In this document: positions 34,035 through 42,659 of the stretch, in pieces
Position numbering within the stretch: position 1 is the first letter of the stretch
How the letters are laid out: every line of letters starts with the position of its first letter
Assembly (NCBI RefSeq): GCF_025566965.1
Contig: NZ_JAOQJL010000011.1
Coordinates: 1 to 64,000, forward strand
DNA: 64,000 nucleotides
Direction of reading: 5' to 3'
DNA from: Blautia_A ammoniilytica
GTDB lineage: Bacteria > Bacillota > Clostridia > Lachnospirales > Lachnospiraceae
Notes under the pieces: generated by a model
Told to the model about the DNA's origin: nothing
What the model saw: the letters and a program-made list of their open reading frames with translations, nothing else
Database searches by the model: none
Program-made: the position numbers and the translations under genes

Positions 34035-34220
34035 ATAGGCATCTGTGCCGCAAGGGGATCTTCCCCTTGTACGAAATCTCTGATTTCGCTGTATTTCCCG
34101 GTTTGAGATTTCTTGAAATCGGGAACAGCACCGCAGGTCGCACGATACAGGCAGATGGAATTGCCTGTATAGAAGTGCGCTCTTAGCGTTGCTAAGAGAT
34201 TTATGCCGTATCCGGCGTGT
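34035..34220. other. Cluster of consecutive hairpins between GNAT and XRE genes
   Basis: Without an ORF, this stretch folds into AAGGGG/CCCCTT, CGAAATC/GATTTCG, CCCGG.../CGGGAA around GATTTC, a nested stem (TCGCAC and GTGCG enclosing TACAGGCA/TGCCTGTA), CTCTTAGC/GCTAAGAG, and GCCG/CGGC. The nested stem has a bulged AGAAG-like strand as in the dispersed repeat at 4.9 and 49.6 kb. Could be a single-strand replication origin, an IS-derived RNA or a regulatory RNA. Confidence 0.6.
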
Positions 34221-34294
34221 TATCTTTTTTCAATTTCTTTTTTCGACTTCTGAAGCATTCTTCCAGTTTTAATAATTTGACATGTCTGCTCTTG

Positions 34295-34501
34295 TTACTC
34301 ATCATCTGTAAATTCCAGCATCTCATCAACGGTGCAGTCCAGCTTCTTGCAGATCTTCTCAATCGTCTCCATTGATACATACTGGTTTTTTCCCATCCTG
34401 GCAAGAATATTTCCACTGATCCCGGTGAGGTACTGCATCTCTATCCGCTTCATATTTTTATCTATGAGCATTTTCCATAATCTGTTATAACTTACGCCCA
34501 T
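34295..34501 (-). CDS. XRE/Cro-type helix-turn-helix regulator
   Basis: 68 aa, essentially one HTH domain: SYNRLWKMLIDKNMKRIEMQ then YLTGISGNILARMGKNQYVS and METIEKICKKLDCTVDEMLE. Small regulators of this YozG-like type control many ICE/IME operons. It lies on the minus strand, downstream of ssb; a promoter target is not evident. Confidence 0.9.
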   Translation of the reverse strand: MGVSYNRLWKMLIDKNMKRIEMQYLTGISGNILARMGKNQYVSMETIEKICKKLDCTVDEMLEFTDDE

Positions 34502-34630
34502 AAGATCTGAACATATTTTGATTATATCACGATTTCGTTAGGTTGAATACCTGTAATTTTTGATGTCTTCTGTAAAATGGAAAAGAGGATGCCCCGACAA
34601 AGGGCAACCTCTCCAACCATTTACTTCGGT

Positions 34631-35041
34631 TTAGTCGAATGGAACCTCACCTTCCGGTGCTTCCATAAATCCGTCCTTATCTGTTTTCGGTGTTTCCGAT
34701 GAATCAGCTCCAACACCATTATCCTTGTTCTGGGCAAATTCATGTTCTTCCACGATCACATCTGTAGTATAAATTGTTTTCCCGTCCTTGTCCTTATAAT
34801 TGCCAGTGCTGATACGACCGCCAATCACAATCCTCATTCCCTTGTGAAGATATTTCTGTGCAAACTCTGCACTCTTTCCGAATGTGACACAGGAAATAAA
34901 ATCCGCTTCCTGTTCACCGTCACGTTTATATCTTCTGTTTACCGCCAGTGTATATCTTGCTACTGCCATATCATTATCTTTTCCGGCATATTTGATCTCC
35001 GGATTCTTTGTCAGTCTTCCCATTAAAACCACTTTATTCAT
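34631..35041 (-). CDS. ssb: Single-stranded DNA-binding protein
   Basis: 136 aa. OB-fold: MNKVVLMGRLTKNPEIKYAG, YTLAVNRRYKRD, DFISCVTFGKSAEFAQKYLH, then an acidic tail ending in EVPFD, the variant of the partner-binding DDDIPF tip. It would protect transferred or replicating IME DNA. The gene follows a 99-aa ORF by 23 nt and is probably co-transcribed. Confidence 0.96.
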   Translation of the reverse strand: MNKVVLMGRLTKNPEIKYAGKDNDMAVARYTLAVNRRYKRDGEQEADFISCVTFGKSAEFAQKYLHKGMRIVIGGRISTGNYKDKDGKTIYTTDVIVEEHEFAQNKDNGVGADSSETPKTDKDGFMEAPEGEVPFD

Positions 35042-35064
35042 AATCGTTACTGTCCTTTCCGCAG

Positions 35065-35364
35065 CTACGCTGCCATTGCATATTCTTCATCATCTGTTTC
35101 ATCGTCCGGCATAAACATTGCACATGCTTCCGGTGGATTGGTATCATCCGGTGAAAATATTTTCCGGATCATTTCATACATGATCGGATACCGATATGCG
35201 ATTTCTTCTCTTGCAAGGAATCTGCATACCCTGTAAAGATTCTTTTTCATTTCTTCATCTGTTGTAAGCATGGCAACCAGATGGATTCTCTCCCTTGTAT
35301 AAATCAGATTCGGGCATCCAAACCAGTTAATCAACTGCATTTCTTTCATTTTCAGTTCTGTCAT
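35065..35364 (-). CDS. Conserved small IME protein, function unknown
   Basis: 99 aa. Not recognised. Helical with MKEMQLINWFGCPNLIYTRE, a segment of about 50 residues (AYRYPIMYEMIRKIFSP) and an acidic tail DDETDDEEYAMAA. RBS AAAGGAGCAG precedes ATG 35364. Operon with ssb, so a DNA-handling or regulatory role is possible. Confidence 0.75.
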   Translation of the reverse strand: MTELKMKEMQLINWFGCPNLIYTRERIHLVAMLTTDEEMKKNLYRVCRFLAREEIAYRYPIMYEMIRKIFSPDDTNPPEACAMFMPDDETDDEEYAMAA

Positions 35365-36000
35365 AAACTGCTCCTTTCCGGGCATTTTGCCCTGTAAACA
35401 TTGTCATCAGTTTCATTCGTCCGGCGGTCTGGCGTGCGTTTCCCTGTCACCTGCAGCCGTCTCAGACTGCCTCTGCCTGCATCAGCAGGTCACTGACCAT
35501 AAGGCTTCGGTCAGCCGCCCATCATCGGGAGTGTCATTATAATTTCGCTCGCTCTCAGAAAAAGAAAGGTCATGGCATAACTCCTGTTAGGCTTCCAGGG
35601 TGCACTTATCGGTTGTCAAGGTTCATCGAAGGAACATTCCAAAACGTCCTCTGATTACTAGAGTCAAATGACTTCGCAAGATGCAAAAGATTCGTGATAT
35701 TTTTTTGCATTTTTATCATTTTTTCTTTTACTTTTGTTAGTCCCTTCACATACTCTGTACTGAGACAGGCAAAAGCGGACATCTTTGGGGTAAAATTTTT
35801 AAAATAATTGTTCCTCTACCTATAAAGCCTGGGAAGCGGTATTTACCAACCCCCTTTTGCAAGTTTTTTTCGCATAAATGAAATATTCCCTCACTAATAG
35901 CAAGTTTCAGAGGGCATTTGGACGGTACTTTTGCAGAAAAAATTATTTTTCCACTAATCACACGTGGGAATTTGAAGAATGTCAGATAATTTTGAAAAAA
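35365..36000. other. Non-coding stretch upstream of the ssb unit
   Basis: About 640 nt without a credible gene. It holds small dyads (CTGACC...GGTCAG near 35490-35515, TGCAAAA...TTTTTGCA near 35682-35710) and the probable promoter for the 35364-34631 operon, which I could not place securely. A plausible place for an origin or oriT, but no recognised motif is seen. Confidence 0.5.
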
Positions 36001-36002
36001 TC

Positions 36003-36037
36003 CAAAAAAGAAGCACCGACCGTTATAGTCAGTGCTT
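36003..36037 (-). terminator. Terminator of the Na/Pi-pstS operon
   Basis: AAGCACCGAC / GTCAGTGCTT stem (one mismatch), followed on the minus strand by CTTTTTTGGATTTTTT. Confidence 0.8.
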
Positions 36038-36060
36038 GTAAGATATTATATTCGTTTTTC

Positions 36061-36915
36061 TCAGGAAAGATCATCCCAGTTTTTATATGTTCCATTGTAC
36101 AGACCTGTAAGTTGTTTTATTGTAAGATTTTCCAGTGGATTTTCTTCATTTATCACAATAGCTATAGCATCTTTTCCAATGACTTTTGTTTCCAGAAGCT
36201 CTGCTTCATAATCCTTTAATTCTCTGGATGACATTGCGAAATCACACTCTCCACTTATCACCGCCGTAATCCCTCTTGAAGAATCTGTTGCTTTTACTTC
36301 TATTTCAGCATTTGGATTTTGTTTCTGATAGTCATCTGCCAGTGCTTTTACCATTGGTTCCATTGAAGTGGATCCTTCAATCAGAATCTTTCCTTCTGAC
36401 TTGTCAGAAAGGAATGTTGTTGTACTGTCAGCCTGAATACAATATTGTTTCACAATATCCTGTCCTTTACTCTTTACATAAGTCAGGAAATCCTGTTCCA
36501 CATCTGTCAGTTCTCCATTATAAGCCAGATAATAATCCCTGCAAAGAGGATAACTGTTATTGTCTATTGTTTTCTCAGAAGGAAGAACTCCGTTGATTTG
36601 AAGTATTTTTCCATTCGTATCTGTTGCGGAACTATATGCGACATAACCAACTGCGTTTTTATCTTCTTCCACCTTTTTCAGAACTTTCTCTGTAGAATCA
36701 ACAACTATTCCTGTATCACTCTCAGGCAGTTTCAAAAGATTCTCAAATTCTGCTCTGGTTCCTGACCCTTCTTCTCGTGATACAGCTGTGACAGCTCCCA
36801 TAGCAGACAGATCCGGCAATGGCTCTTCCTCGGTTCCACATGCTGTTATTCCCGTTGCCAGCATTATCATTATCAGCAGAAGTGCAGATTTTCGGATGTT
36901 TTTTTTCTTTACCAT
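36061..36915 (-). CDS. PstS-like phosphate-binding lipoprotein, circularly permuted
   Basis: 284 aa. A lipoprotein signal peptide ends in GITAC at Cys about 25. The order of the two lobes is reversed relative to standard PstS: first the second-half motif VSREEGSGTRAEFENLLKLP with VGYVAYSSATD, then the first-half motif ILIEGSTSMEPMVKALADDY, KATDSSRGITAVISGECDFA and LTGLYNGTYKNWDDLS, where it stops. The phosphate-contacting Ser/Thr/Arg motifs are kept. This permuted form is usual for Lachnospiraceae PstS. ATG 36915 lies 1 nt after the Na/Pi gene; GAGGTG precedes it. No pstCAB genes are near. Confidence 0.88.
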   Translation of the reverse strand: MVKKKNIRKSALLLIMIMLATGITACGTEEEPLPDLSAMGAVTAVSREEGSGTRAEFENLLKLPESDTGIVVDSTEKVLKKVEEDKNAVGYVAYSSATDTNGKILQINGVLPSEKTIDNNSYPLCRDYYLAYNGELTDVEQDFLTYVKSKGQDIVKQYCIQADSTTTFLSDKSEGKILIEGSTSMEPMVKALADDYQKQNPNAEIEVKATDSSRGITAVISGECDFAMSSRELKDYEAELLETKVIGKDAIAIVINEENPLENLTIKQLTGLYNGTYKNWDDLS

Positions 36916-36916
36916 T

Positions 36917-38635
36917 TTATACTGCACCTCTTTCCATCATTGATTTTCCCGTCTCTTCATCAAGGTTTATAAAAGCCACATTATCACAGGCTTCTTCTGC
37001 AATGCTGACACAATTATCTGCCATACGGTCAAAATTATACATGATCCCAGAAAAATATCTTGTCATAGACGCATCACAAACCTCATTTTTTACACGGTTT
37101 AAATGTGCCTTACTGTATTTTTTCTCTGCTTTATGCATTTTTTTCTTATTTTTAAAAACTGTTTCAGCCACTACAGCATCACCCTTACGGATTGCCTCCA
37201 TTGCTTTCTTTAAAAGCTGCTGGATAATATCAATGCAGTCTTCCATTTCTGAGGAGGCTTCACTGGTCAGTCTTTTTCCATTGTTATTTACTTTTTCACA
37301 TATCTGGTCAATATCTTCACATCTGTCTGCAATCCTCTGAATACTATTGTTTACATACAGTAACCCTGCCGTCTGCTCAGACTGTTGTTCTGTAAGGTTT
37401 CCGCTTGCGAATAATCTGGTAATATATTCTGTCACACTGTCCTGTAACTGATGTACAATCTCCAGATTTTCTATAAACGAACCATGAGTTTTTGAGTCTC
37501 CATCTGCTACAATCGCCGTTTTTAAATCACTTAACAGAGATTCTGCCAGTTCTCCAAGTCGGTTCAGTTCCTTAGATACCAGAACCATAGCAGCCGCCGG
37601 CTGTTCAATCACTTTCATATCCAGATATTTGGGTTCAAAAGCTGCTTTCTCTGTTTTGTCATTTCCACGGATGATTGTTGTAACAATTTTTACCATCAGC
37701 GGAATCAGTGGCAGCCAGACCAGTGTACAGACGATATTAAACGTTGTATGTGCATTTGCAATCTGTCTTGAAATCACATCAATCTCATTTCCCTTTGGTG
37801 AAATAAACTGGACAAATTTTGCAAACCACGGAACCAGGAAAATAAAAACGCAGCTTCCACTGATATTAAAAATACTATGCGCAATTGCTGTACGTTTTGC
37901 ATTTTTAGATTGTCCAATTGATGCAAGAAGTGCTGTGATCGTTGTACCTATATTATCTCCAAGAAGAATCGGAATCGCACCGGTAAGCCCTATTACACTG
38001 CTTACTCCGTCCGGTCCTGCCTGTGATGCAAAATTCTGCAGAACTGCAATCGTAGCTGAACTACTCTGCACAACCAATGTCATGACCGCTCCCAGTACAA
38101 CACCAAGAACCGGAATGGATGAAACTTTTCCCATCAGATCAACAAAGACCGGACTTCCCGCCAAAGGTTTCATGACTTCACCCATGATTTCAATTCCTTC
38201 AAATAAAAGTCCGAATGAAAAAATTACCATACCGATATTTTTAACCTTTTCTTTTTTGCTAACAAAGTTCAGAATAAATCCAACAAAGATAATTGGATAA
38301 ATATAATTGCTGATTTTAAATGCCATCAGCTGTGCCGTCATAGTGGTTCCTATGTTGGCACCAAAGATAACAGAAATTGCCTGCGGAAGACTCATAAGTC
38401 CCGCACTGACAAAACCGATAACCATAACTGTCGTCGCTGAACTGCTCTGCAATACAGCTGTTACAAGTGCTCCGGCAAGTGCTCCCATAATTGGATTTCT
38501 TGTAAGAAATCCAAGGATTTTTTTCATTCGTTCTCCTGCGGCTTTCTGAAGTGCATCACTCATGCTGTTCATTCCATAAAGGAACAAGGCAAGGCCACCG
38601 ATCAGACCAAAAACCACTTTCACATTCTCGTTCAT
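36917..38635 (-). CDS. Na+/phosphate cotransporter with PhoU-like domain
   Basis: 572 aa. Sodium-coupled phosphate carrier: two Na/Pi repeats with the paired QSSSATT motif (LQSSSATTVMVIGFVSAG and VQSSSATIAVLQNFAS) and GANIGTT / GDNIGTT, about eight helices, then a cytoplasmic PhoU-like helical bundle (residues about 340-572) that probably regulates transport. AGGAGAGG precedes ATG 38635. It forms an operon with the PstS-like lipoprotein gene. Confidence 0.95.
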   Translation of the reverse strand: MNENVKVVFGLIGGLALFLYGMNSMSDALQKAAGERMKKILGFLTRNPIMGALAGALVTAVLQSSSATTVMVIGFVSAGLMSLPQAISVIFGANIGTTMTAQLMAFKISNYIYPIIFVGFILNFVSKKEKVKNIGMVIFSFGLLFEGIEIMGEVMKPLAGSPVFVDLMGKVSSIPVLGVVLGAVMTLVVQSSSATIAVLQNFASQAGPDGVSSVIGLTGAIPILLGDNIGTTITALLASIGQSKNAKRTAIAHSIFNISGSCVFIFLVPWFAKFVQFISPKGNEIDVISRQIANAHTTFNIVCTLVWLPLIPLMVKIVTTIIRGNDKTEKAAFEPKYLDMKVIEQPAAAMVLVSKELNRLGELAESLLSDLKTAIVADGDSKTHGSFIENLEIVHQLQDSVTEYITRLFASGNLTEQQSEQTAGLLYVNNSIQRIADRCEDIDQICEKVNNNGKRLTSEASSEMEDCIDIIQQLLKKAMEAIRKGDAVVAETVFKNKKKMHKAEKKYSKAHLNRVKNEVCDASMTRYFSGIMYNFDRMADNCVSIAEEACDNVAFINLDEETGKSMMERGAV

Positions 38636-38807
38636 TTCTCTTTCCTCTCCTGTTATTATATAAGATCTACATTTTCCTATACAATTATAGAAGACAGAAA
38701 TCAAATCTATGTGAGTGCTTGTGTAAAATAGGTGTAAAAATCAATGGAAATCTTTATAATGTTATAATTGACTTATTCATTTTTCACCTGCTGACATATA
38801 GTTTTCA

Positions 38808-39590
38808 TTACGATTTATTATTCAGTCTACGTAATACCAACATCGCCTCATTCCTTACATTTTTGAACGTTCTGTCCGGTCTTCCAAGAAAATATCCTTG
38901 TCCGTAATGAACACCTAATCTACACAGACACTCCAACTCTGCTTCTGTTTCTATCCCTTCTGCAATCAGAATTGCTCCTGTCTCATTACAGTAATGCAAC
39001 AGAAATTCCATCATAATTTCCTTTTTCTTATGTTTTTGAATATCTCTGACCAGTTCTATATCAACTTTTAAGTAGTTTGGCGATGTATTTACTACACGGT
39101 TCAGACCAGAATATCCAGCTCCAACATCATCCAAAGCTATTTCATATCCCTGATCTGCATAATGCTTCATAATCTGTTGCAGAATCTGATAGTTTTCTAT
39201 ATCCGACCGTTCCGTTATTTCAAATACAATGTCACAGGACGGTACTCCGGCTTTCGCAGCCTTACGGTTTGTAAATCCCTGTATGAACGATTTATCCTGA
39301 ATGATATTACCATCTACATTAAGAAATAATTTTGCATGTTCTGGTTTATTCGCCGCTGCCTTCAATGCTTTATTTCTGCACAATTTTTCCAATTTCCAAA
39401 CACAGCCTACCTGTTCAGCAATCACAAACAAATCTGAAATCATAAGAGTCGTATCATGCCTGTCGATACGACTAAGAGCTTCATATCCTGCCACATCTCC
39501 AGTCTGTAAATTTACAATCGGCTGAAATACCGGATATATAGCCTTTCTTTCTAATATTTTATAAAATTCATCTGCATTTTTTACTTTCAT
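38808..39590 (-). CDS. EAL-domain cyclic-di-GMP phosphodiesterase
   Basis: 260 aa, a stand-alone EAL domain. The motifs needed for metal binding and catalysis are visible: YEALSR (EAL), LFLNVDGN, VFEITERSD, ALDDVGAGYSG (DDFG-like with Val), YLKVD, IAEGIETEAE and the terminal YGQGYFLGRP. It lacks a sensor domain, GGDEF or membrane segment, so it is a soluble enzyme. It is upstream of the phosphate-transport genes on the same strand but with a gap of 170 nt. Confidence 0.92.
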   Translation of the reverse strand: MKVKNADEFYKILERKAIYPVFQPIVNLQTGDVAGYEALSRIDRHDTTLMISDLFVIAEQVGCVWKLEKLCRNKALKAAANKPEHAKLFLNVDGNIIQDKSFIQGFTNRKAAKAGVPSCDIVFEITERSDIENYQILQQIMKHYADQGYEIALDDVGAGYSGLNRVVNTSPNYLKVDIELVRDIQKHKKKEIMMEFLLHYCNETGAILIAEGIETEAELECLCRLGVHYGQGYFLGRPDRTFKNVRNEAMLVLRRLNNKS

Positions 39591-39786
39591 TATTTCTTCT
39601 CTGCCTCTGTGAATACATTTTCTGTAACCCTATCAACCCACTATATGATATCATCACTTTTTCATCCTTCAATCAGATTTAAGTAAAATCATAGTAAATT
39701 TTCACCATTGTTCAGCCAGACCAATTCTTATATAACACAAAGCAAATACGTACTACCACCTGTTTTTTATTATGAAAACTATATTA

Positions 39787-39826
39787 AATGAGGCTCTTAC
39801 TGTCTATACAATAAAAGCCTCGTTAT
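39787..39826 (-). terminator. Probable terminator after the 94-aa gene
   Basis: GAGGCT ... AGCCTC with an intervening AT-rich loop, between the EAL gene and the 39849 gene. Weak T-run. Confidence 0.45.
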
Positions 39827-39848
39827 ATATAGTCTATGTTCTGATTAT

Positions 39849-40130
39849 TCAGATCTTACTGTCTTTTTCACACACCAGTCTTTCATAATCCAGAAATCCC
39901 CGGATATACATTTCTTTTGCCACAATTCCCTCCATTGCATTTTTCGCTGAAATAATCCTGTCCAGTGTCTGCCACATCTCCTGTCCGCCATCTCTGAGGA
40001 CCGGTTCCAGTATTTCTATGTAATGATGAATTTCTGCTTCCAGAGTGAACATCTCCGGGTCAGATTCAAGAAATCTTTCCAGCTCCCGCTGGTATTCTTC
40101 ATAATAACTTTCAATCAGTTCTCTTCTCAT
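39849..40130 (-). CDS. Small Glu-rich helical protein next to TnpV
   Basis: 93 aa, unrecognised. Mostly helical: RRELIESYYEEYQRELERFL, ILEPVLRDGGQEMWQTLDRI, then KEMYIRGFLDYERLVCEKD. It follows tnpV by 14 nt and probably belongs to the same transcript. Genes of this type often accompany TnpV in Clostridia IMEs. Confidence 0.7.
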   Translation of the reverse strand: MRRELIESYYEEYQRELERFLESDPEMFTLEAEIHHYIEILEPVLRDGGQEMWQTLDRIISAKNAMEGIVAKEMYIRGFLDYERLVCEKDSKI

Positions 40131-40144
40131 ATCTAGAATCCCCC

Positions 40145-40492
40145 TTATACATAAATCAGTTCCTGCTTGATGATCTCAGCAGCCCGGTTGCGGATATTGT
40201 TACAGTGGCATAGCCATTCCATAGGATTCTGTCTCTTCAGTTCCTCGGAAACTCCCTCCGCACTTCGCATCTGAGTTTCGATCAATTCAAAGCGTTCCTG
40301 TGCCTGTTCATTCAGATCTGCCAAATAACTGTCCAGCCTGGCGGTCAGAAGAAGATATGTATAAGTTCCAGATTTATGTTCTTTCAGATATTCCTTCCGA
40401 AGCATTCCCCATAAGCCAATCGGTCTGGTTTCCTCCGGGTAGTAAAGATTCGGTAAATAATAGTCTCCCACTTTTGTGTATTCGATTTTCAT
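40145..40492 (-). CDS. tnpV: TnpV family transposon-encoded protein
   Basis: 115 aa. KIEYTKVGDYYLPNLYYPEE, TRPIGLWGMLRKEYLKEHK, SYLADLNEQAQERFELIETQ and RNRAAEIIKQELIYV are the TnpV pattern. TnpV is a small protein of unknown role found at one end of many Clostridia transposons and IMEs. ATG 40492 follows AAAGGAGACACC. It lies at the right joint. Confidence 0.9.
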   Translation of the reverse strand: MKIEYTKVGDYYLPNLYYPEETRPIGLWGMLRKEYLKEHKSGTYTYLLLTARLDSYLADLNEQAQERFELIETQMRSAEGVSEELKRQNPMEWLCHCNNIRNRAAEIIKQELIYV

Positions 40493-40564
40493 GGTGTCTC
40501 CTTTCGCTTTGCATGAAATTGTCATGTTATCTGCGTAGGATGTGCATTTTCTCTTTAAAATCTT

Positions 40565-40605
40565 TTCACATAGAAGACATTAAGTGCTTAATGCCCTGGC
40601 TTTTT
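40565..40605. other. Predicted right attachment site (attR) of the IME
   Basis: Element end CATAGAAGACATTAAG meets TG at 40585-40586, then the maff2 side CTTAATGCCCTGGC. In the circle the two element ends flank TG symmetrically. Confidence 0.8.
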
Positions 40606-40727
40606 GCCGCAGGGTTGTCCGACCCGTAACCTTCCAGAAGGTTGATGACGCCCCATACCGCCAGACCAGCGCCAAGAGCCATGACCAGAATTTTAAGAAT
40701 GTCGATTGCCTGATTGAAAAATTCCAT
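40566..40727 (-). pseudogene. maff2, 5' fragment (truncated by IME)
   Basis: Starts at ATG 40727 after GGAGGAACGT: MEFFNQAIDILKILVMALGA then GLAVWGVINLLEGYGSDNPA and AAKSQGIK, a Maff2 small membrane protein. After the joint the frame reads HLMSSM and stops inside the IME. The missing C-terminus is at 22385-22459. Confidence 0.92.
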
Positions 40728-40793
40728 ATACGTTCCTCCATTTTGTTTGTTTGATGGTTTTGGGTACAAAAAAAGCCGCCCACATCGGCGGCG

Positions 40794-40816
40794 CTTCGGG
40801 TCATCATGGCCCGAAG
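40794..40816. repeat. ICE palindrome, copy 7 (virD4 / maff2 gap)
   Basis: Arms CTTCGGGTCA and TGGCCCGAAG, abutting the virD4 stop. A separate hairpin GCCGCC/GGCGGC lies next to it (40775-40792). Confidence 0.9.
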
Positions 40817-42659
40817 TTACACAAATTCGTCGCTGTCCAGATCATCGAAATTCAACAGGTCAGCTTCTTCGTCCGTGTCGGAGCCGTCCACTTTGTACAC
40901 CGTGTATTCGTCCTCCGGCTTTAGTCTCAATGGCCGGTGGCGGAACAGGCTTTCCAAGCGGAAGGCGTTTTTCTTTTTATCAAATTCGGCTGTGTACTTG
41001 TAATTCGGGTGCTTTTTCAAGTCATACTTCGGGGACAGGAAGGGCGGGAGCCCCCGAAGCTGCAAGATACATTTATCCCCGGGCATGGTGGTGATCTCGC
41101 TGGTGGTCATCAGTTCCCGGCCAAGCCGCTGCATATTTTGGCTGTAACTTTCAGACTGTCCCCGGCTTCGGCCCTCGGTCTGCATAGAGATGGTGGCCTT
41201 GCCCAGCCAGTTTTCCGAAATATCCTTTAGGGTGGAAGCCTCCCGGCCTCCGAGGAACACGATACTGTCCATGTTTCCCATGATGGTTTCGGAATGGTCT
41301 TTGTACAATGCCTTGCACTGGCTCATAGCCTGATAAAAGAGCGTCAGGCTGATCTCCCGGGAACGAATGACGGCCACAATCTTTTCCAGCCCCGGCACCT
41401 GCCCGGTGTTGGCAGCCTCGTCCCATAGCACCCGCACATGGTAGGGCAGACGCCCGCCATAGGTGTTATCAGCCCGTTCACACAGAAGGTTGAACATCTG
41501 CGAGAAAGCAAGGGCAACCAAAAAGTTGTAGGTGGTGTCCGTGTCGCTGATAAGGAAGAACAGCGCCGATTTTTCGTCCCCCAGCTTATCAAGCTCCAGC
41601 TCGTCATAAGACATGATCTCCCGAAGCTGGGGAATATCAAAGGGAGCCAGTCTTGCACCGCAGGAAATCAAAATGCTTTTGGCTGTCTTGCCGCTGGCGA
41701 GCTTGTATTTCTTATACTGCCTCACGGCGAAGTGCTGGGGGCTGCGGCGTTCCAGCCCGTCAAACATATAGTCCACCGCATTTTTGAAGGTTTCGTCATC
41801 CTCCCGGACTTCCATGCTGTTTATCATTTCCACCAGCGTATTCATGTTGCGTTCTTCTTCCGGCCCCTCAAAGACGATGTAGGCCACAAGGGCGCAGTAC
41901 AAGAGGGTTTCGGCTTTGGTCCAGAACTCGTCGCCCTCCTTGCCGTCGCCTTTGGTGTTGGCAATCAAGGCGGTAACGAATTTCAAAACATCGCTTTCCG
42001 TCTTGATATAGGCCAGCGGATTGTAGTGCATGGATTTTGAAAAGTCGATACTGTTGAACACCCGCACCCTGTATTTCTCCCGTTGCAGAAACCGCCCGCA
42101 CTGGTCGAGGGTGCCGCCCTTCNNNNNNNNNNNNNNNNNNNNNNNNNNNNNNNNNNNNNNNNNNNNNNNNNNNNNNNNNNNNNNNNNNNNNNNNNNNNNN
42201 NNNNNNNNNNNNNNNNNNNNNNNNNNNNNNNNNNNNNNNNNNNNNNNNNNNNNNNNNNNNNNNNNNNNNNNNNNNNNNNNNNNNNNNNNNNNNNNNNNNN
42301 NNNNNNNNNNNNNNNNNNNNNNNNNNNNNNNNNNNNNNNNNNNNNNNNNNNNNNNNNNNNNNNNNNNNNNNNNNNNNNNNNNNNNNNNNNNNNNNNNNNN
42401 NNNNNNNNTGCCTGATCTTTGACTGTATCAGCAGATACACCCCAGCCGCACCGGCAAGGCCCACCAGCAGGTCAATACCTCCCAGCCCCGGCCAGTAGGT
42501 TTCAAAGGCTTTGGGGAAGGTATCGAGCATCCCCATGAGCTTTGTCCCGAAGTCTGTGCCGGGGGCGATCCGGTAGGCCGTCCCGATTTTGGAGAAGAAC
42601 CAGAACACAAAGAGGTACGGCAGGTTTGGGAGTACATATTTTCTGATTTTGTCACTCAA
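40817..42659 (-). CDS. VirD4/TraG-type coupling protein (interrupted by assembly gap)
   Basis: About 614 codons including a 286-N gap. Couples the relaxosome to the secretion channel. The N-terminal part has two membrane segments (LPNLPYLFVFWFFSKIG and GIDLLVGLAGAAGVYLLIQ). The C-terminal ATPase domain includes GGTLDQCGRFLQREKYRVRV, YNPLAYI, VRVLWDEAANTGQVPGLEKI (Walker B region) and ILQLRGLPPFLSPKYD. The Walker A would lie in the gap. TTG 42659 overlaps the pcfB stop (TTGAG); the frames on the two sides of the gap are out of register. Confidence 0.9.
42123..42408. other. Assembly gap (286 N) inside virD4
   Basis: Run of N; the length is not frame-preserving. Confidence 0.99.

Larger units (their letters stand above)
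22459..40585. mobile_element. Integrative mobilizable element inserted in maff2
   Basis: About 18.1 kb of lower-GC DNA bounded by the two halves of maff2. It has its own large serine recombinase next to the left joint, TnpV next to the right joint, a MobL relaxase with DUF3847 partner, a primase-helicase and SSB, but no T4SS of its own, so it would borrow a channel. Cargo: a type I toxin candidate, a DUF3791/DUF3990 cassette, two acetyltransferases, a Na/Pi transporter with PstS, and an EAL protein. IMEs using serine recombinases to target maff2 genes of ICEs are a known class. Confidence 0.92.

Noticed and set aside
38640..38704. Longer start for the Na/Pi cotransporter at 38704
   Set aside because: The extension is not hydrophobic family sequence and lacks a ribosome site; AGGAGAGG precedes ATG 38635.
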